The notes below the pieces were generated by a model, which saw only the letters and a program-made list of their open reading frames with translations, ran no database searches and was not told where the DNA came from. Source: Xanthobacteraceae bacterium (lineage in GTDB: Bacteria > Pseudomonadota > Alphaproteobacteria > Rhizobiales > Xanthobacteraceae). Taken from it: a stretch of DNA of 7,351 nt. Of the stretch, positions 6,403 through 7,351 are shown one piece after another; the first letter of the stretch is position 1, and each line of letters starts with the position of its first letter. The stretch spans positions 1 through 7,351 of the forward strand of contig JASHRY010000339.1 in assembly GCA_030037105.1 (NCBI GenBank), given 5' to 3'. A program made the translations under genes and the position numbers.

Positions 6403-7293
6403 ATGCTCACGAAACGGATCGACGGTAAGGCGCGCGCCAAGCGTTTGCTTGCCGATGTCGCGGCGGCTGCCGCCGCACTCAAGGCCGGCCCCGGTATTGT
6501 CCCCGGACTTTGCGCCGTGCTCGTGGGCAGCGATCCGGCAAGCCAAGTCTATGTCGGCAGCAAGGGCAAGGCTGCGGTCGCCGCCGGCATTCAAAGCTTT
6601 CAGCACCACCTGTCGGAGGCGACCAGCGAAGCCGAGCTGGTGGCGCTGATTGCCAAGCTCAATGCCGACGATCGCGTGGATGGCATCTTGGTGCAATTGC
6701 CGTTGCCGAAACACATCGATCCGCAACGCGTCATCGACGCGATCGATCCGGCGAAAGACGTTGACGGATTTCATGCCGAGAATGTCGGGCGCTTGTGGAG
6801 CGGCGGCCGGGCGCGGGCCTTGGTCCCATGCACTCCCTATGGCTGCCTGCTGCTGTTGCGGGACGCGTTGCCCGCTCTGGCCGGGGCCGAGGCGGTCGTG
6901 CTCGGCCGATCCAACATCGTCGGCAAGCCGATGGCGGCGCTGCTGCTGGCCGAGAATTGTACGGTGACGCTGGTTCATTCGAAGAGCCGCGACATCGCGG
7001 CCATCCTGCGCCGCGCCGATATCGTGGTCGCGGCCGTGGGGCGACCGGAATTCGTGCGCGGCAATTGGATCAGACCGGGCGCCACCGTGATCGACGTTGG
7101 CATCAACAGGGTTGAAGTCCCGGGCGGGAAACCGAAGTTGGTCGGCGATGTCGCCTATGCCGAAGCGCAGGGCATTGCAGCGGCGATCACGCCAGTCCCC
7201 GGCGGCGTCGGGCCGATGACCATCGCCTGCTTGCTGCGCAACACGCTTATCGCCGCCTGCCGGCGACGCCGTCACGCCGAGCCTGACGTCTAA
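6403..7293 (+). CDS. folD: Bifunctional methylenetetrahydrofolate dehydrogenase / methenyltetrahydrofolate cyclohydrolase FolD
   Basis: A cytoplasmic enzyme of one-carbon metabolism: it oxidises 5,10-methylene-THF with NADP+ to 5,10-methenyl-THF and then hydrolyses it to 10-formyl-THF. At 296 residues it has family length. Active-site residues fall at the E. coli FolD numbering: Tyr50 and Lys54 (YVGSK), Gln98 (VQLPLP) and Asp121 (DVDGFH). The nucleotide-binding loop GRSNIVGKP (168-176) and the C-terminal signature [15 protein letters not shown] (264-278) are intact, so it should be active. The frame is open upstream as far as an ATG at 6187, but that extension is not FolD-like; the ATG at 6403 gives the conserved N-terminus and has GGAG eleven bases upstream. 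It diverges from the transporter operon and ends in a basic tail (RRRR). Many bacteria have a second folD tied to catabolism of methylated compounds; whether this is the housekeeping copy cannot be told here. Confidence 0.96.
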   Translation: MLTKRIDGKARAKRLLADVAAAAAALKAGPGIVPGLCAVLVGSDPASQVYVGSKGKAAVAAGIQSFQHHLSEATSEAELVALIAKLNADDRVDGILVQLPLPKHIDPQRVIDAIDPAKDVDGFHAENVGRLWSGGRARALVPCTPYGCLLLLRDALPALAGAEAVVLGRSNIVGKPMAALLLAENCTVTLVHSKSRDIAAILRRADIVVAAVGRPEFVRGNWIRPGATVIDVGINRVEVPGGKPKLVGDVAYAEAQGIAAAITPVPGGVGPMTIACLLRNTLIAACRRRRHAEPDV

Positions 7294-7306
7294 GATAAAG
7301 GTTCGA

Positions 7307-7327
7307 TAATCCGCGGCGTCGCGATTA
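7307..7327 (+). terminator. Putative terminator-like stem after folD
   Basis: Thirteen bases after the folD stop, TAAT-C-CGCG (7307-7315) pairs with CGCG-ATTA (7320-7327) around a GCGT loop, giving eight base pairs with one bulged C (7311). The downstream sequence is AT-rich but has only a short T run (7339-7341), so termination is plausible, not certain. Confidence 0.35.
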
Positions 7328-7330
7328 GAA

Positions 7331-7346
7331 TTGTCAAATTTATCAA
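7331..7346. promoter_or_regulatory. AT-rich near-palindrome at window end, candidate operator or promoter element
   Basis: The 16 bases read TTGNNAAATTTNNCAA, symmetric at six of eight paired positions and sharply more AT-rich than the rest of the window. TTGTCA (7331-7336) also resembles a -35 box, whose -10 would fall beyond the window. The gene it might serve is not visible. Confidence 0.25.
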
Positions 7347-7351
7347 TAACA

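Noticed and set aside
7294..7351. A promoter on the - strand at the window end using TTGACA (7336-7331)
   Set aside because: No acceptable -10 box at 16-18 bp spacing, and it would drive antisense into folD.
1..7351. CRISPR arrays, tRNA genes, transposase genes, toxin-antitoxin or phage defence genes
   Set aside because: No regularly spaced repeats, no cloverleaf sequence, and no frame with such domains was seen; the window is explained by metabolic and transport genes.

Overview
The window is GC-rich, gene-dense DNA whose third codon positions are strongly biased to G/C. The gene families, codon bias and protein style (a Liv-type ABC transporter, a FolD, a KstD-like FAD dehydrogenase) suggest an alphaproteobacterium, most likely of the order Hyphomicrobiales (Bradyrhizobium/Xanthobacteraceae-like). 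That placement is an inference from style, not a database result.

Layout, left to right. (1) Positions 1-1355, + strand: the 3' part of a FAD-binding dehydrogenase of the KstD / fumarate-reductase-flavoprotein type. It is cut by the window edge and carries a one-base frameshift near 316, so it is either a pseudogene or holds a sequence error. (2) Positions 1356-1415: a short convergent gap with a weak hairpin. (3) Positions 1416-6097, - strand: a complete five-gene ABC importer operon of the branched-chain amino acid (HAAT/Liv) class. Transcription order is substrate-binding protein, LivH, LivM, LivG, LivF. The last four genes overlap by 14, 4 and 8 bp. The only real gap in the operon (91 bp, between the binding protein and livH) holds a compact GC hairpin. 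(4) Positions 6098-6402: a 305-bp divergent intergenic region with two inverted repeats, which must hold the operon promoter and probably the folD promoter. (5) Positions 6403-7293, + strand: a complete folD, with every catalytic residue I checked in place. (6) Positions 7294-7351: a short AT-rich tail with a terminator-like stem and an operator-like near-palindrome.

How the parts fit. The binding protein captures a small ligand in the periplasm, LivH and LivM form the membrane channel, and LivG and LivF drive transport with ATP. The ligand cannot be read from sequence. Liv-type systems in this group of bacteria carry amino acids, amides, aromatic acids and other small carboxylates. The neighbouring KstD-like flavoprotein and the divergent folD (one-carbon/THF chemistry) make a catabolic role plausible, possibly for a methylated or cyclic carboxylate, but this is speculation from context. 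I found no RNA gene, CRISPR array, transposase gene or recognisable regulator. I also found no convincing novel system; the most useful observations are the frameshift, the intra-operon hairpin and the structured divergent promoter region.
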